From assembly GCA_021464245.1 (NCBI GenBank), contig JADCRB010000073.1:1296486-1360485 (forward strand): DNA of 64,000 bases. Reading direction: 5' to 3'. Below, one piece after another: positions 14,301 to 25,265 of this stretch. Source of the DNA: Carallia brachiata. Taxonomy: Eukaryota; Streptophyta; Magnoliopsida; Malpighiales; Rhizophoraceae. The notes under the pieces were generated by a model. The model ran no database searches. It had not been told where the DNA came from and saw only the letters and a program-made list of their open reading frames with translations. Numbering within the stretch: position 1 is the first letter of the stretch; every line of letters starts with the position of its first letter. Position numbers and translations under genes: made by a program.

Positions 14301-16150
14301 CTGCTGCAGTGGGCACAACAGGATATACAACTTTGAGGCAACAAAACAATGTGTATGATGCAGCTGCTGGTATTGAACACTCCATTTACACATGGTATGC
14401 ATCTTCAAAGAAAACAGGTTGGAAAAAAAAAAAAAAAAAGTGCAATTTACCAGCCCCTTTTCATCAACTGTGCAGCCACGGAAGAAACTTTGGCTTGAAC
14501 ATAGCCCTCGGGTGAACTAGCATGTTGTGTAACGTAGGACAAACAAAAACTGCAAGCAATCATATTTTCAGTAACACAGTCAATAGTAGACATATTACTC
14601 TTACAAGGAAACCAATAATTGCAATTCCCGTGTAATAGATACAGAAAATAATGGACACCAATAAATATCATAATCTGTGAGAAGGATGCGTATCCAAGAT
14701 TTAATACCTGGGTCATGTTTAGTATGGGTTGAAAAATAGAGGTAAAAGCATTACAAGAAATCATCTCCAGTACAAAATATCAAGGGAAAATCTGTTATAG
14801 GCATCATGTTTTTAACTGTAGCTGGTACTAATAATAATCAATGTGGCAATAGCTTCAACATAAATTCCAGCATCTTTAATGGTGACAAATGATTAAAAAT
14901 TCCTAACTCCCTTCAAGTTAAAAAAAGGTAAATAAGTAACATATAAAAGAAAGAATAAAAAGATACACTAAGAGATAAAGCTCTATTTTCCCTGCCTTTC
15001 AAAATACCTTACAAAATAGTCTACCTCTTTGATAAAATCCACAGAAGGCTACACATATTTAAGTACTTATTAAAGGGAAGTAAAATGGCTCTAAAGAAAT
15101 AGCAATCAAAGATTCTTAAAACAAAAGTACCTTATCAAGTTTCTCTTGTCCTCACTTGTAAGAAGACTCCATTCCCTGATAGCTGCATCTCGAATTGCTG
15201 CCGCGGCTTGAAACCTTGCATTTGCCACTTGAGAATTCTCTAACAGAACAACCACAGTTAGTGCAAAAGAGATTATTGATTATGTTGTGCATTTACCACT
15301 ACTCATCACACACATTAACGTACATACCAAGTATATATTTACAGACATTGTACGGCTGAGGTGATTGATTTAATGCCATAATAGTTGCCTCAGCAGCAGG
15401 AGTCATACGCACCTGCCAACAAAGAACATCAGTGAACTTAAACTTACCAACACGTGTGTTTGTTTGTAGGCATCATCAAACCCATTAACCTTTATGCTAC
15501 TAATAACCAAGAAAATCTCTAAAAAGTCAAATTTTTACATTAGTAAGATCACCAATTCCTAAGCCAATCAAACTCATTGTGGAAGCGCACAGAACAATCA
15601 ATCAAATTAAATAGGTAGAACATTAAATGGGATCTGTTTATATTAACAAGAAAAAGTTTATCAAACATATATAACTTGTTGATAAGGGGAGCAATAGATG
15701 AAACGCAATAACCACACATACTAGAGTTCATATAAATTTAGAAGCTAGTAATTGACATCCCAGAAACCCATTTTCCCCTTCGTGTTTTAGCCCTTTTCTT
15801 TCAATCTTGGGCATGTTTCCTTTTTCGTTTCTCACAGTTTCTTGGAAACCAAACAGCAAAAGAAGAAAGAAAGGAACTTGGATGCTATCCTTTGATTCTT
15901 GGGTATGTTCCGGTTTCTTATATTAAAGTTTCTGGGAAATCAAACAAGAAAAAACAAGAAAGAAAAGAACTTGATGTTTTTTTTCTTTTATTCTAAGATG
16001 GGTTTCTGTTATTTTTTTCTCATAATTTCTCGGGAACCAAACAGAAAAAAGAAGAAAGAAAGGGACCTGAATGGAAGCACAAGCTTGTTCGAAGGTCTCC
16101 ATAGTGGAGTGGAAGTGGGCCAAGTCGGTGGACCCACCTTGATGCTGCAT
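2383..16150 (-). CDS. XPO4: Exportin-4 (importin-beta family nuclear transport receptor), 32 exons
   Basis: This is a Ran-GTP-dependent karyopherin of about 1161 aa; in animals XPO4 carries cargo such as eIF5A and Smad3. Exons, 5' to 3': 16150-16067, 15412-15328, 15239-15131, 14549-14451, 13463-13421, 12673-12602, 12504-12409, 12284-12054, 11361-11184, 10357-10246, 10172-10086, 9927-9789, 9534-9438, 9324-9265, 9149-9040, 8570-8466, 7591-7518, 7233-7158, 6641-6408, 5662-5591, 5307-5238, 5161-5100, 5020-4918, 4834-4703, 4418-4275, 4117-4010, 3927-3877, 3804-3727, 3640-3527, 3201-3005, 2869-2800, 2571-2383. All phases join except in exons 21 and 22, which look 2 and 3 bases short. The protein starts MQHQGGSTDLAHF and ends VRGFLRTM. 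Typical segments are EGYVQAKVSSVAAQLMKRGW, GHVLADEGEGETPL, HNQGKFVLDIIVRIS and EPRTQRALYEMGFSVM. It matches my memory of Arabidopsis At3g04490 along its whole length. Intron 25 has a GC donor. Confidence 0.93.
4118..4274 (-). other. XPO4: GC-AG intron (exportin-4 intron 25)
   Basis: Exon 25 ends ...HNIGK (GGC AAG) and is followed by GCAAGT, the consensus for GC-type donors (AG|GCAAGT). The next exon begins ISVSLSSSLLSEA after a normal AG at 4119-4118. Phase 0 is kept on both sides. No GT donor nearby keeps the frame and this conserved peptide. Confidence 0.8.
5100..5307 (-). other. XPO4: Frame-damaged exons 21-22 of exportin-4
   Basis: Exon 21 (5307-5238) is 70 bases long and exon 22 (5161-5100) is 62. 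The family needs 72 and 65 bases to keep phase. In exon 21 the protein reads DSWRELANAFANEK. It then continues as SFLLNSA one frame away, and returns for the CAG codon before the splice site. In exon 22, RSLAQTLVLSA is followed by GIR, then LEAS, then NR, each in a new frame. Five single-base losses explain all of this and give the expected residue count between flanking conserved blocks. The flanking splice sites are intact. The pattern could be an assembly error or real mutations. Confidence 0.75.
11624..11799 (-). mobile_element. Au-like SINE in exportin-4 intron 8
   Basis: On the minus strand this begins GGTTGGGCCTTGGTGTAACG, has a box-B-like GTCACAGGTTCAAACCC, then GCCTCTTTGCCAAAACAAAG and CCTTCCCCAGATCCCAC, and ends near GCCCTTTTT. 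Its order and length (about 176 bp) fit the tRNA-derived Au SINE family of plants, as I recall it. No clear target-site duplication is visible, so the copy is probably old. It lies in the sense orientation within the host intron. Confidence 0.75.
15801..16074. repeat. Three tandem diverged ~86-bp units at the 5' end of exportin-4 intron 1
   Basis: Units lie at about 15801-15886, 15892-15977 and 15989-16074. Each contains, on the plus strand, a pattern like cttgggyatgtt, gtttcttggaaaccaaacag, and agaagaaagaaaggaactt. The third unit covers the real exon-1 donor (16066-16065). The other two carry matching GT sites in the same place. The minus-strand core reads roughly CTTTCTTTCTTC...CTGTTTGGTTCCCGAGAAA. 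Confidence 0.75.
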
Positions 16151-16513
16151 CTTTTGGGTCTCTCAGAGATATGGTTCTTTTTGTAATCAATCAAGATTCA
16201 AGAAAGAAAGAAAGAGAGAACAACAAAAAAAAAAAACGAAAGAAAGAAAGAAAATCAAGAGGGAAAGCCCAGAATCCTGAAGAATGATTATAGTAATTGT
16301 ATTGATCTTGGTGCACTAAAGACAAGAAGATGTAGAAAAAATTAACAGAAGGGATTGATTGCAATGTTATGTGATGCTCACAGAGTATAAAGATTGATGC
16401 TTTTCTATTGAGGAAACCGATAGAAATAGAGATACAGTGAAGGAGCAGTTGCACGCAGAGAGAGACAGGGGGAGAGACTGTGGGTGTGGGGTGAAAGTGA
16501 GATGCTCTCTAGT

Positions 16514-16525
16514 CTATATTATATA
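16514..16525 (-). promoter_or_regulatory. Candidate TATA box of exportin-4
   Basis: The minus strand carries TATATAATATAG about 360 bases upstream of the exportin-4 ATG. It is followed by a pyrimidine-rich leader (CTCTCCCCCTGTCTCTCTC). The spacing is consistent with a 5' UTR of about 330 bases. This is inference from motif and position only. Confidence 0.45.
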
Positions 16526-16554
16526 TCAGTGGTTCAACAGGAGAAAATTTACAG

Positions 16555-16700
16555 TGGAATATGAGTTAAATTTTGGTGTTTTGATTAAAATTAAAATAAA
16601 TAATTTTAAAATAAAATTAATAATTTTTTATTTTAAAAATTATTAATTTTAATTAAAATATTAATTAAAATATTAAAATTTAACATATATATTAATACTC
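16555..16700 (+). repeat. AT-rich dispersed repeat, copy 1
   Basis: This contains GTGTTTTGATTAAAATTAAA, then AATAATTTTAAAATAAAATT and ATTAAAATTTAACATATAT. The same ordered motifs occur on the minus strand at about 40455-40640. It lies just upstream of the exportin-4 promoter in the divergent spacer between exportin-4 and the second PPR gene. It is probably a short non-autonomous element. Confidence 0.55.
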
Positions 16701-17416
16701 TTTATATTTTCCTTAAAAATAGTAAACAGACTAATGAATTTTTGATAAATATAAAAAAAATCCATTTTTACCAGTTTGGTCCTAGGAGAGGAGAGCATGA
16801 AAATTGTTAATATTTTATGTTTCTATTAGTATGAGACTACTCAGTATTCAATTTAATTGATTGAATAATCTGAACTGATTTGGGATTTGAACTTAAAATT
16901 TCTAGTTAAATAGTAACAGACCCCTATCATCTGTACTAGTGTCTTTTATGTTTCTTATGAGCAATTTTGTGTTTTCAATGACTTATTAAATCTAAATTAA
17001 GAATATTTTTATGTTTTAAAATTAAATATTAAGTATATTTAATATTAACTTAAATATATTTAGTATTATTTTTAAATTTTATTTAAAAAGAATTTCTTTT
17101 TTTTTCTCAAGTGTCTCGCAAGTGGCCTCACTCAATTTAGGCCTTTATGGAATTTGAAACTCATAAGGGTTAACACCTGGAAACAAGAAAAAGAAGAGAC
17201 ACTCCGTTGCAATATCTGCACAGACAAGGGACTAAAATGTAAATTAATTAGTTACAGTCTAATAGAGAAGTGCCCAGCTGTAAAACCTTAAACCCTAGAT
17301 ACTAACGTCACCTGCGACTCTCTGTTCCAAAACCATCTTCAGCTTTTCTAACAAAACGAATTTTCTCTCACAAAGGTTACTGCTAACAAAGAGTCCTCAA
17401 AGGAACCAACTTTAAG

Positions 17417-17536
17417 GTAATTTTTGATTCTGTTGTTTGAATTAATAATCTGTTACTTATTCTGGGTTTTCTTCCTTATTGGCTTCCACATCTGTTTGCT
17501 CTTACAAAAACATTGGTGTTTATTGCGTTCTTGCAG
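17417..17536 (+). other. Probable 5' UTR intron of the second PPR gene
   Basis: A good donor (AAG|GTAATTTTTG) at 17416/17417 and an acceptor (GTTCTTGCAG) ending at 17536 flank a T-rich stretch upstream of the ATG at 17649. A further AG at 17602 is an alternative acceptor. The leader before it starts somewhere after about 17280. Confidence 0.5.
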
Positions 17537-17648
17537 AACCATTTTTTTAGTTTTATGTTATCAGAGCTTGCTTTTTAATTATCTATGCTATAACGTTTCA
17601 GGATCAAGAACTGTTTTTTTTATATTTGTTTAAAGGTGGTGGAATTAG

Positions 17649-19445
17649 ATGGGGCATACAATTTTCTTGCAGAACTCTGTAGTTGATGTTCATCAGTGGC
17701 ATGGCTTGAATTGGTGTTCTCAACAAGCAGGATATGGTTTTGGTATCAATAGTTGCGCGGTGACGAAGGTATCGGATCTTTGTCTTAAATGTTCAATTAA
17801 ATGGAATCACAAAAATCAGTTATATCCATGGTGGAAAGGGAATTTTGGATCAGGAAAGACATTGTTTTCTGTGGAATGCAGAGGACTGCAAAGAAGTTTT
17901 TGCGTTGACAAAATTGATGAAAGTGATCAAGATGAATGGAACTTGGGAATTCATAAATCTATTGACGGAAAGTTCACTGCGCCAACGAGTAGAAGGAAGC
18001 ACGGATCTTTGGTGTTGTCTGTTGATGCTCCACTCGTTGAAAATGATCAGGAAACTAATAATGAAATACTTCAGAACTTCTGTACTTATGGTAGGTTACT
18101 TGATGCTGCGAAGCTGATAGATATTATGGCACGTAAAAATCAAATACCAGATTTCACCTGTTGCATAAACTTAATCAGGGGCCTTGTTAAGATCGATCGA
18201 ATTGGTAAAGCTGTCAAGGTTATTAAAATTATGGTCATGTCCGGTGGGGTTCCTGATATTATCACGTACAACATGATGGTTGGTGGTCTTTGCAAAAGAG
18301 GACAAATAGGGTCTGCTGTTGATCTTCTTGAAGAAATGAGCTTGAGTGGTTGCCCTCCCGACGTGATCACATATAACACGATAATCCGTGCCATGTTTGA
18401 GAATGGAAATTATGATCAGGCTATTAGTTTTTGGAAGCAGCAATTAAGAAGGGGATGCCCTCCATATGTGATCACTTACACAATTCTCATCGAGCTAGTC
18501 TGCAAGTATTGTGGAACTATGCAAGCTTTGGAAGTACTGGAAGATATGACAATTGAAGGTTGTTATCCTGATCTTGTTACATACAATTCATTGGTTAACT
18601 TTCTGTGTAAACAGGGAAATTTTGATGAGGTAGCGTTGATTATATATGACGTATTGTCTCATGGAATGGAGCCCAATACTGTAACCTATAACACACTTCT
18701 CCACTCTTTTAGTAGTCTTGGGCTTTGGAATGATGTTGATGAAATACTTGTGATAATGAAAGAAACTTCTAATCCTCCAACCAGGATTACTTACAACATT
18801 CTACTTAATGGGTTGTGTAAACGTGGACTTGTGGATCGTGCCATCAACTTTTATGGTCAAATGGTTTCTGAAAATTGTTCACCCGACATTGTAACTTATA
18901 ATATCCTCCTTTCTGCTTTATGTAAAGAAGGAATGGTGGATGAGGCCCTTCATTTACTTAGCTTTCTAAGCGGTAGTAGCTGTTCTCCTGGGTTGATAAC
19001 TTATAACACTGTCATTGATGGATTGACTAGAAGGGGTTACATGAACAAAGCAATGAGATTATATCGTGAAATGATAGAGAATGGGATCATCCCAGACGGC
19101 ATTACCCATCGTTGTCTAGTTTGGGGATTTTGCTGGGCAGATCAAGTTGAGGATGCTGTGGAGATATTGAGAAAGATGGGAAAGAGTGGCCAGAAAATTA
19201 ATGGTAGTGCATACAGACTAGTGATCCATGGCTTGTGTAGAAGTAAGAAAGTGGATATTGCCATACAAGTTCTAGAAATAATGATCTCAAGTCGTTGCAG
19301 ACCAGATGAGGAAATCTACTCCACTTTGATTAAAGCTGTTGTAGACGCTGGTATGATGAATGAGGCAAATGCACTGCGTCAGAAGCTGATAGAAAGAAAG
19401 ATTCTTAATGAATCATCCATACATAAGTGCAAGACTGCGAACTAA
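17649..19445 (+). CDS. P-class pentatricopeptide repeat protein, 598 aa, intact
   Basis: This is a single-exon P-class PPR protein. Residues 1 to about 130 are non-repeat and would hold an organelle transit peptide, but I cannot assign plastid or mitochondrion from the sequence. From about residue 135 to the end there are about 13 repeats of 35 residues with the usual signatures (PDIITYNMMVGGLCK, PDVITYNTIIRAM, PNTVTYNTLLHSF, PDEEIYSTLIKAV). There is no E, E+ or DYW domain, so a role in transcript stabilisation, splicing or translation of organelle RNA is more likely than C-to-U editing; that is family knowledge. The ATG at 17649 is the first in frame. It lies divergent from exportin-4 and converges with the RRM gene. 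It probably corresponds to Arabidopsis At1g08610, because JMJ16 (At1g08620) and a THA1-like gene (At1g08630) follow in this window. Confidence 0.92.
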   Translation: MGHTIFLQNSVVDVHQWHGLNWCSQQAGYGFGINSCAVTKVSDLCLKCSIKWNHKNQLYPWWKGNFGSGKTLFSVECRGLQRSFCVDKIDESDQDEWNLGIHKSIDGKFTAPTSRRKHGSLVLSVDAPLVENDQETNNEILQNFCTYGRLLDAAKLIDIMARKNQIPDFTCCINLIRGLVKIDRIGKAVKVIKIMVMSGGVPDIITYNMMVGGLCKRGQIGSAVDLLEEMSLSGCPPDVITYNTIIRAMFENGNYDQAISFWKQQLRRGCPPYVITYTILIELVCKYCGTMQALEVLEDMTIEGCYPDLVTYNSLVNFLCKQGNFDEVALIIYDVLSHGMEPNTVTYNTLLHSFSSLGLWNDVDEILVIMKETSNPPTRITYNILLNGLCKRGLVDRAINFYGQMVSENCSPDIVTYNILLSALCKEGMVDEALHLLSFLSGSSCSPGLITYNTVIDGLTRRGYMNKAMRLYREMIENGIIPDGITHRCLVWGFCWADQVEDAVEILRKMGKSGQKINGSAYRLVIHGLCRSKKVDIAIQVLEIMISSRCRPDEEIYSTLIKAVVDAGMMNEANALRQKLIERKILNESSIHKCKTAN

Positions 19446-20827
19446 TTACTTTGGCAAACAAATCATTGGAAAGTCGTGACAAAAGTTATTTTCTTGTAAG
19501 TTGATTCTCTTCTTTGGTCCAGTTGCATATGCAAATTTATGGTTGATTATCCCTGAAATTGGCCAACCTTAAGATTTCCCATTATCTTATGGTTCTTGTA
19601 TGGGAAAAATTGTCTGTCTGTTGTCTTATTTTTAATTCGCTTACCTATTCTTAGGGGAAAAAAGGAATGAGGAACTTATTTGATTTGATTCATCATGCAC
19701 TCGAATTAGGTTTTTCATGTTTTTTTGAAGGATAATTAGGTTTCTCACGTTAACTCCTCCATTTAGTGCACATAGAAGCACAAAACACATTTTGTTCTCT
19801 TTGGCCTACCTGATTAAGATGATAGTGTTAATTGCGAGCATCTCTTCATTGTATATCGCTAACGTTATGGATATAGCAAAGTTACGTGCATGTTAGCCCA
19901 TGCCCCAAGTCTACAGTAGCCTGGTTTTTGTAAATGGTAATTTGATTAAAATTTATGCAGGCTTTTCTGAGTACTTGGAAAATTTTGTGATGCGAGGAAA
20001 CTTTCATAGGGCTGATGGACAAAATGTCATTGTAACCGATGGCCAGAATATAGTTGCTGAATCATACGTGCATTCATGAGCTCTACAAATTCATTCAGTT
20101 TGACACATCAAGGTTCTATATTGATTAACTACACATTAACGTACCAATTTTGTTGCAAATTATTGCTTAACGGATTGATAGAATTTGGTTAGTAGCTATA
20201 GCTGGTAAATACTAACAAAAATACCACCATACAATAACTTGGATCTTAAAGAGTGAAGATGAATAATGACCATCACAGGACCCGTGAAGAAGAAAGCCAC
20301 ATGGGTCCAGGATTGCCTTAATCATAAATCTGAAAACCTACGATCGTGCAATCATGTTCCCACCTTACACGACGTTTTCCCAAAAGATGGTACCAGTTGA
20401 ATTTCCTTTTGCAAGTGTCACGTATATATCACAAAACAAAGCCGAAAGGACTAGATGTTTGTCATTCCTGCCGATCCGTAGCTGTGTTATGCATGTCTAT
20501 CCAATCCAAGTAAATAATACCTGAGAGAACTCCATTTCAAATAACCAGTTTCCTTCATCCAAACAATAATAACTACTACAATTTTGGCCATGTTTCTCAT
20601 CATAATTTCAGAGAAATATTACGAGAATATAGCAAATCCAAATGGCACCATAATAAAGAACAAGACCAACAATGGAGTTAGTTACAAAAATCTCAGTCCT
20701 TTGCTTGAAATTTGTGTGACATCAGCATGTGCGGAAGTTCTGCCATAAGTTGGAACAAAGATCCAACATGGGCAGTGTTTGGTTGATTAACTTCGAGACC
20801 ATAATATTTGGTGCCACGTCCTAGTGC
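19446..20827. other. Convergent intergenic spacer
   Basis: About 1.4 kb between the second PPR gene (+) and the RRM gene (-). It holds the two 3' UTRs. I see no ORF with family features and no clear repeat. Confidence 0.6.
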
Positions 20828-23497
20828 TTACTTGTGCAACACACTCTTCTTTGGGAGCTTTGCTTTCTTATGGCTCTGGTTCTGGCAAGGGCATGGAAAA
20901 TATTCAACATAAGCAGTGGATAAGAGAGTGAAGATGAAAGTTAAATTGTAGTTTCAGGCAATGCACCTTTTGTCTTTCTAGTGCCTCATAATCCGTCCTT
21001 TCCTTCCAGTTGCTCTTGCGTAGTTTAATGGGCCGATTTCCAACATATTTACCTGAAAGTAAAAGTTAAGAAGAATAAACTGACAAGGTCATCACAAAGA
21101 ACCTTAAAATCATTTCATCTGATGGACTCAGTATCTAGCGTGATTTTGTTGTACTTCTACCCCTCCTCCCCCCCCCCCCCCCCCCCAAAAAAAAAAAAAC
21201 AAACACACTTCTTCTTTCCCACTGAAGCACCAATAGAATGGGTATATTGATAGAATGCTCACTCACCGTTCATCTCCTTAATCGCAGCCGCAAGGTCAGA
21301 AGGGTTGGAAAAGCTAACAAATCCATAACCCTTTGTTTTGCCAGTCCTCTTATCTCTGACAACCTAGCAAGTGAGTAAGGTATCAACTTGTACGCTTGAT
21401 ATGCAATCATATGATTGCCAATTTACACATTTCCCAGTAAGATTAAGGAGGAAAACAAATTAAACAAATATGACACCAAAATTTATGCAACGTGCCAACA
21501 CACGACATCAAACAAGAAACAGTCTTCCGTCAAGAAAATTGCAGACCCAACCCCCCCCCCCCCAAAAAAAAACACCAAATTAAGCATGGTAAAATAAAAA
21601 TAAACCAACCAAACCAAACAATAAGTGAGCCAACCTCAAATTTATTTCTCATATATACATGTAAGATGTACATAAAGCTACCTCAGGGTCATTCACATAA
21701 AAGATAAAACAGAAACCTGGGTATAAATCCACAGAAAAGTTAATAAAGGTTGTGCACTGCAATAAATGGACTAAAAAATATCGACACTCCAGAAGAACCA
21801 AGAAACCATGGTTAGATCCAATCCCGTGCCACACCACTGCTACTCCATCCAACAAAAATGTGCAAAACTTTTTGGGAAATATAGGCAAAGTTTGGGTCAA
21901 TGACAGTCAAACACTCAAGACTACTTGTGTTTCGGCATAAAAGAACCCACATGAAAATTTTAATATTCACCCGACTCTAACTTGGTCAAATCAAGTCAAT
22001 CAGCAATATGACTCGCATGGTTCACAAGTCACGTGAAACATAACTGACTCATGCTCCTGGTGTCAACTTCAACAGTCCATCCAACATTAGATGGCCAACC
22101 TGATCTTTTCTCCCTTAGAGATTTCATATTCAAAAATAACATACCACAAAGAATGAACTGAAATCCTTGCATACAAAATCCAATTCTCCATATTAACACC
22201 AAAAGTGTACAACCCGAACAATTTTCTTTGATAATGCCCACATTCAAGAAAAGGAAAAATATTATATAATCAGTTGAAACCTGAATCATACGGAGGATTA
22301 TACATTCAATGACTTAAAAAGTTGTAAACACGACCCACCTCGAAGAACACAAAAAATACTACTGCTCTGTGCGCTTCAAACAAGTATCTGAGGACCACAA
22401 ATACACAGTTCACACACCAGGCAAACAATTATTCAGATTAAAATAACTGAAGAAATCCAGTGAAAGAATAAACAAAATCTTACCCTGGCCATGTTAAAGG
22501 AAGGAAACCTAGCAAATGCTTTTGAGAGAACATCATCGTTCACCTCATTACCAAGATCACCACAAAACAGGCGATAGTCATCTGCAAAAGGCAAACGCAC
22601 AAATAGAGATTAATAACAGTAGGCAGCATAAAGACAGCGAGCCTTGATTGTAACCTAGAGGTCACGGGTTTGATTCTGACCCTTTCTGAGATCCCACGGT
22701 GTGCATGGGACCAGCTTTTTAACAACAGAAAGCTCACGAATCATGTACAATCAAAATGACATTCAAAAGCTTCAACGAAAAGACTACTACACAGGATATA
22801 GAAACCATACTTTCAGGCCACTCTGCAAGCGTTGGATCCTCCCAAGCTTGGCCAGCCGCTTTACGGGGAACTGCTTTCTTCTTAGTTTCTGCTTTGTGCT
22901 CCATCTCACTGCTCGCAAGCGCCGCCTTTACACCCTCCAGTGCTTCCGGTGTTAGCTTTTCTGCATCCTTTTGAAACAACTGTTGCGCCTGCTCGAAAAT
23001 TCACCAACAAATCATAAACTCGACCCGAAATTTCTCGCACAATTTTAGCAATATCAACCCAAATTCATGTAATTACATATGATGATAATCATAATTTATC
23101 TCACAATTTTAAACACAAAAATTTCGCCCAATCGCTCCAAACCCTAACTTGAACAACAGCAGAAAGGCAAACAAACTCTAAAAAAAAAAAAAGAAAAAAA
23201 TAAAAACAGATATAACAAAGAGATATGTAGAGCGTATGTATAGATGCCGACCTGCTGGAATTGCGGGTAAGAGTAAATACTTGCGGCGGCGGCGGCGGTG
23301 GGGTAGACGGGGGCGATGACGGCGGGGGCAGGAGGTGGAGCCACGTAGGGTTTGGGGTATTGGGCCATGACGTCCGGTTGCTGGAGGTGAAACGGCGTCG
23401 GGAAATACGAGCCATTAGTTGATATCGCCGTCGTCGACGTCGGTGGTCCTGCGTACGTGAATTGCGAAGCCGAAGCTGACGACGGCGGGATCGACAT
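20828..23497 (-). CDS. RBM42: RBM42-type RRM RNA-binding protein, six exons, 252 aa
   Basis: Exons: 23497-23252, 22988-22811, 22581-22484, 21363-21267, 21052-20967, 20881-20828. All phases join and all introns are GT-AG. The N-terminus is rich in Pro, Ala, Tyr and Gln (MSIPPSS..., exon 1). A charged Ala/Lys/Glu-rich segment follows (KDAEKLTPEALEGVKAALAS). The single RRM spans about residues 143-222, with RNP2 LFCGDL (146-151) and RNP1 KGYGFVSF (185-192). After it come RPIKLRKSNWKERTDYEALE and a Lys-rich tail ending KKSVLHK. The segments DLGNEVNDDVL and DKRTGKTKGYGFVSF are hallmarks of RBM42, an RNA-binding protein linked to the spliceosome (U5) and, in Arabidopsis, to cold response. The likely Arabidopsis counterpart is At3g04500. 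The ATG at 23497 is chosen because upstream codons in frame start only from TTG. Confidence 0.92.
21168..21199. repeat. Poly-C/poly-A junction tract in RBM42 intron 4
   Basis: Nineteen C followed directly by thirteen A on the plus strand; on the gene strand this is a T run followed by a G run. It lies in the intron between exons 4 and 5. Confidence 0.85.
21551..21572. repeat. Second poly-C/poly-A junction tract in RBM42 intron 3
   Basis: Thirteen C followed by nine A, about 370 bases from the first such tract and in the neighbouring intron of the same gene, in the same orientation. Confidence 0.85.
22640..22722 (+). mobile_element. Truncated Au-like SINE in RBM42 intron 2
   Basis: This reads GATTGTAACCTAGAGGTCACGGG, TTTGATTCTGACC, CTGAGATCCCACGGTGTGC and ends in a short T run. 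The box-B-like part and the 3' part match the Au SINE layout seen at 11624-11799, but the middle is missing. It is antisense to the host gene. Confidence 0.6.
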
Positions 23498-24199
23498 CGC
23501 TCTTTTTGTTTTTTTCTCAGGGATCAAAAACGACTCGTCGTTTTTCTCTTCGGGACTTGTAATGGGATTCTGAAAGAGATGAAGACAATGAAATTTGTTT
23601 TTCTTTTCTTTTTTTTTTTTATTTTCTTATGATAAAAAATGTCAAATAAATAATAAAACAAATAAACTAGAGAGTTCTGGAGAATTTAATGTAAAATAAA
23701 ATAACTTTATTCTGAAATTAAAAAAATAAATAAATAAATAACTCAACCTGAATATTATTATGGGCCTGATCGCACTGACCACTAAGTTATTGGGCCATGC
23801 CCAAATCTAACATCCATAATTTAAAATTCCTCGTTCAATCCTACAATAGACGTGCCAAGATTATCGTATGATACGTCAAAAATCCGAAATGAACACATCA
23901 AAACGAATACATTATGGTAGTTGCTCGCCGTATTTCTCTCACTTATTACCTAAGTTTGAGTCTCATTATTTGTATTTGAGAGTAATACTCTATTTTGACC
24001 GTCAGTTTGATTATATGTATATAAATTAATTTTAAATTTAATAATCGCTATAGTCAGTTTATGAGAGATTCGCTCGACCCTAACAGTATTCAGGTATAAG
24101 TCGCTTAATTATGGGTTAGATTGAATAAGCCATATATATGGGAGATATTTCAGTTTCAACTCACAGATTTAATAACTGACATATTCATAATGGTTCTTT

Positions 24200-24206
<7 letters not shown>

Positions 24207-24241
<35 letters not shown>
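24207..24241. repeat. (AT)n microsatellite
   Basis: About 17 uninterrupted AT units. Confidence 0.95.
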
Positions 24242-24243
<2 letters not shown>

Positions 24244-24890
24244 GTTGACCCAAACTAAAACGAATATATTATATTATACCATATGATTTATATGAATCGA
24301 AAGCCTGTCAAAAAAATAGATCAAAATATATCTAACGGACCAATCTTATTAAATAAATTACCTTAAGTCTTGAGCGAATAACGGATCGAACTCATGTCTT
24401 CTCCTTAGTACTTAGAGGTCACTTTAAAAGATTTTATTTTATTTTTCTTTTTTTGCAATTGCATGCTATTAATTTTCCATGTGAGGGATAATTTTTAAAT
24501 GAACTTTTTGTTTTTTTGCACAACATTTTTAGATGAACTTGAGTAAATAGTTTTTAAAAAATTACATATGGAGAAATGCTCTGAATGTTGATATTTTTTT
24601 CAAAGATTTTCATATTGATTGATTTAGGGTCACTAATCGTTAACTCTTTCAGAATGGAGATTCCTAATATTATATTCGATCTTCTTTTTTTTTTTTCCAA
24701 CAAAAATGAGTTCTTTGTTTCTTTGTAAATAAAAATAAAAAAATATGAGTTCTACTATATAATTTTACTAAAGAAGATTGTACATTGCTCAATTGGTTAG
24801 GTCTCATGCTTAATTTACGGAAAAGTAAATATCAGGATACTCAAAAAGGGACACTAGCTTCTCTCACAATTATACAAGATCTAATTTACA

Positions 24891-25229
24891 TCATAGTTGT
24901 GAAAATTAGACCAGATCGGTCGGTCCGACCGGTTAAACCGGTGACCGGCCGGTGGTCCGGTCCGGTTCAACTCAAAAATTAAAAGAAACTCGGACCGGTC
25001 AAGGACCGGTCAAGAACCGGTCAAAATCGATCAAGAACCGGTCAAAAACGGTCAAAATCAGACCGGTTCAACCGGTCCAAGTAAAATATAAAAATTCAAA
25101 AATTTTAATTTTATCCCAAAGTTTGTTTAAATTATAATTTGAGTTCTAAGTGTATTAAACTTTTCAATTTAGTCATAAATTTATCAAAACTTTAAATTTA
25201 ATCCTTAAAATTAAAAAAAGTAATATTTA

Positions 25230-25265
<36 letters not shown>

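Noticed and set aside
16191..16454. An 87-codon minus-strand frame upstream of exportin-4
   Set aside because: It lies in the pyrimidine-rich 5' UTR and ends before the conserved ATG; the composition is low complexity.
23498..23527. Ten extra codons at the RBM42 N-terminus
   Set aside because: They would need a TTG start; the first ATG is at 23497.
24920..25080. Regular ACCGGTT repeats looked like a repeat-spacer array
   Set aside because: The units are short palindromes at uneven spacing inside a TIR element; this is a eukaryotic genome and there are no cas genes.
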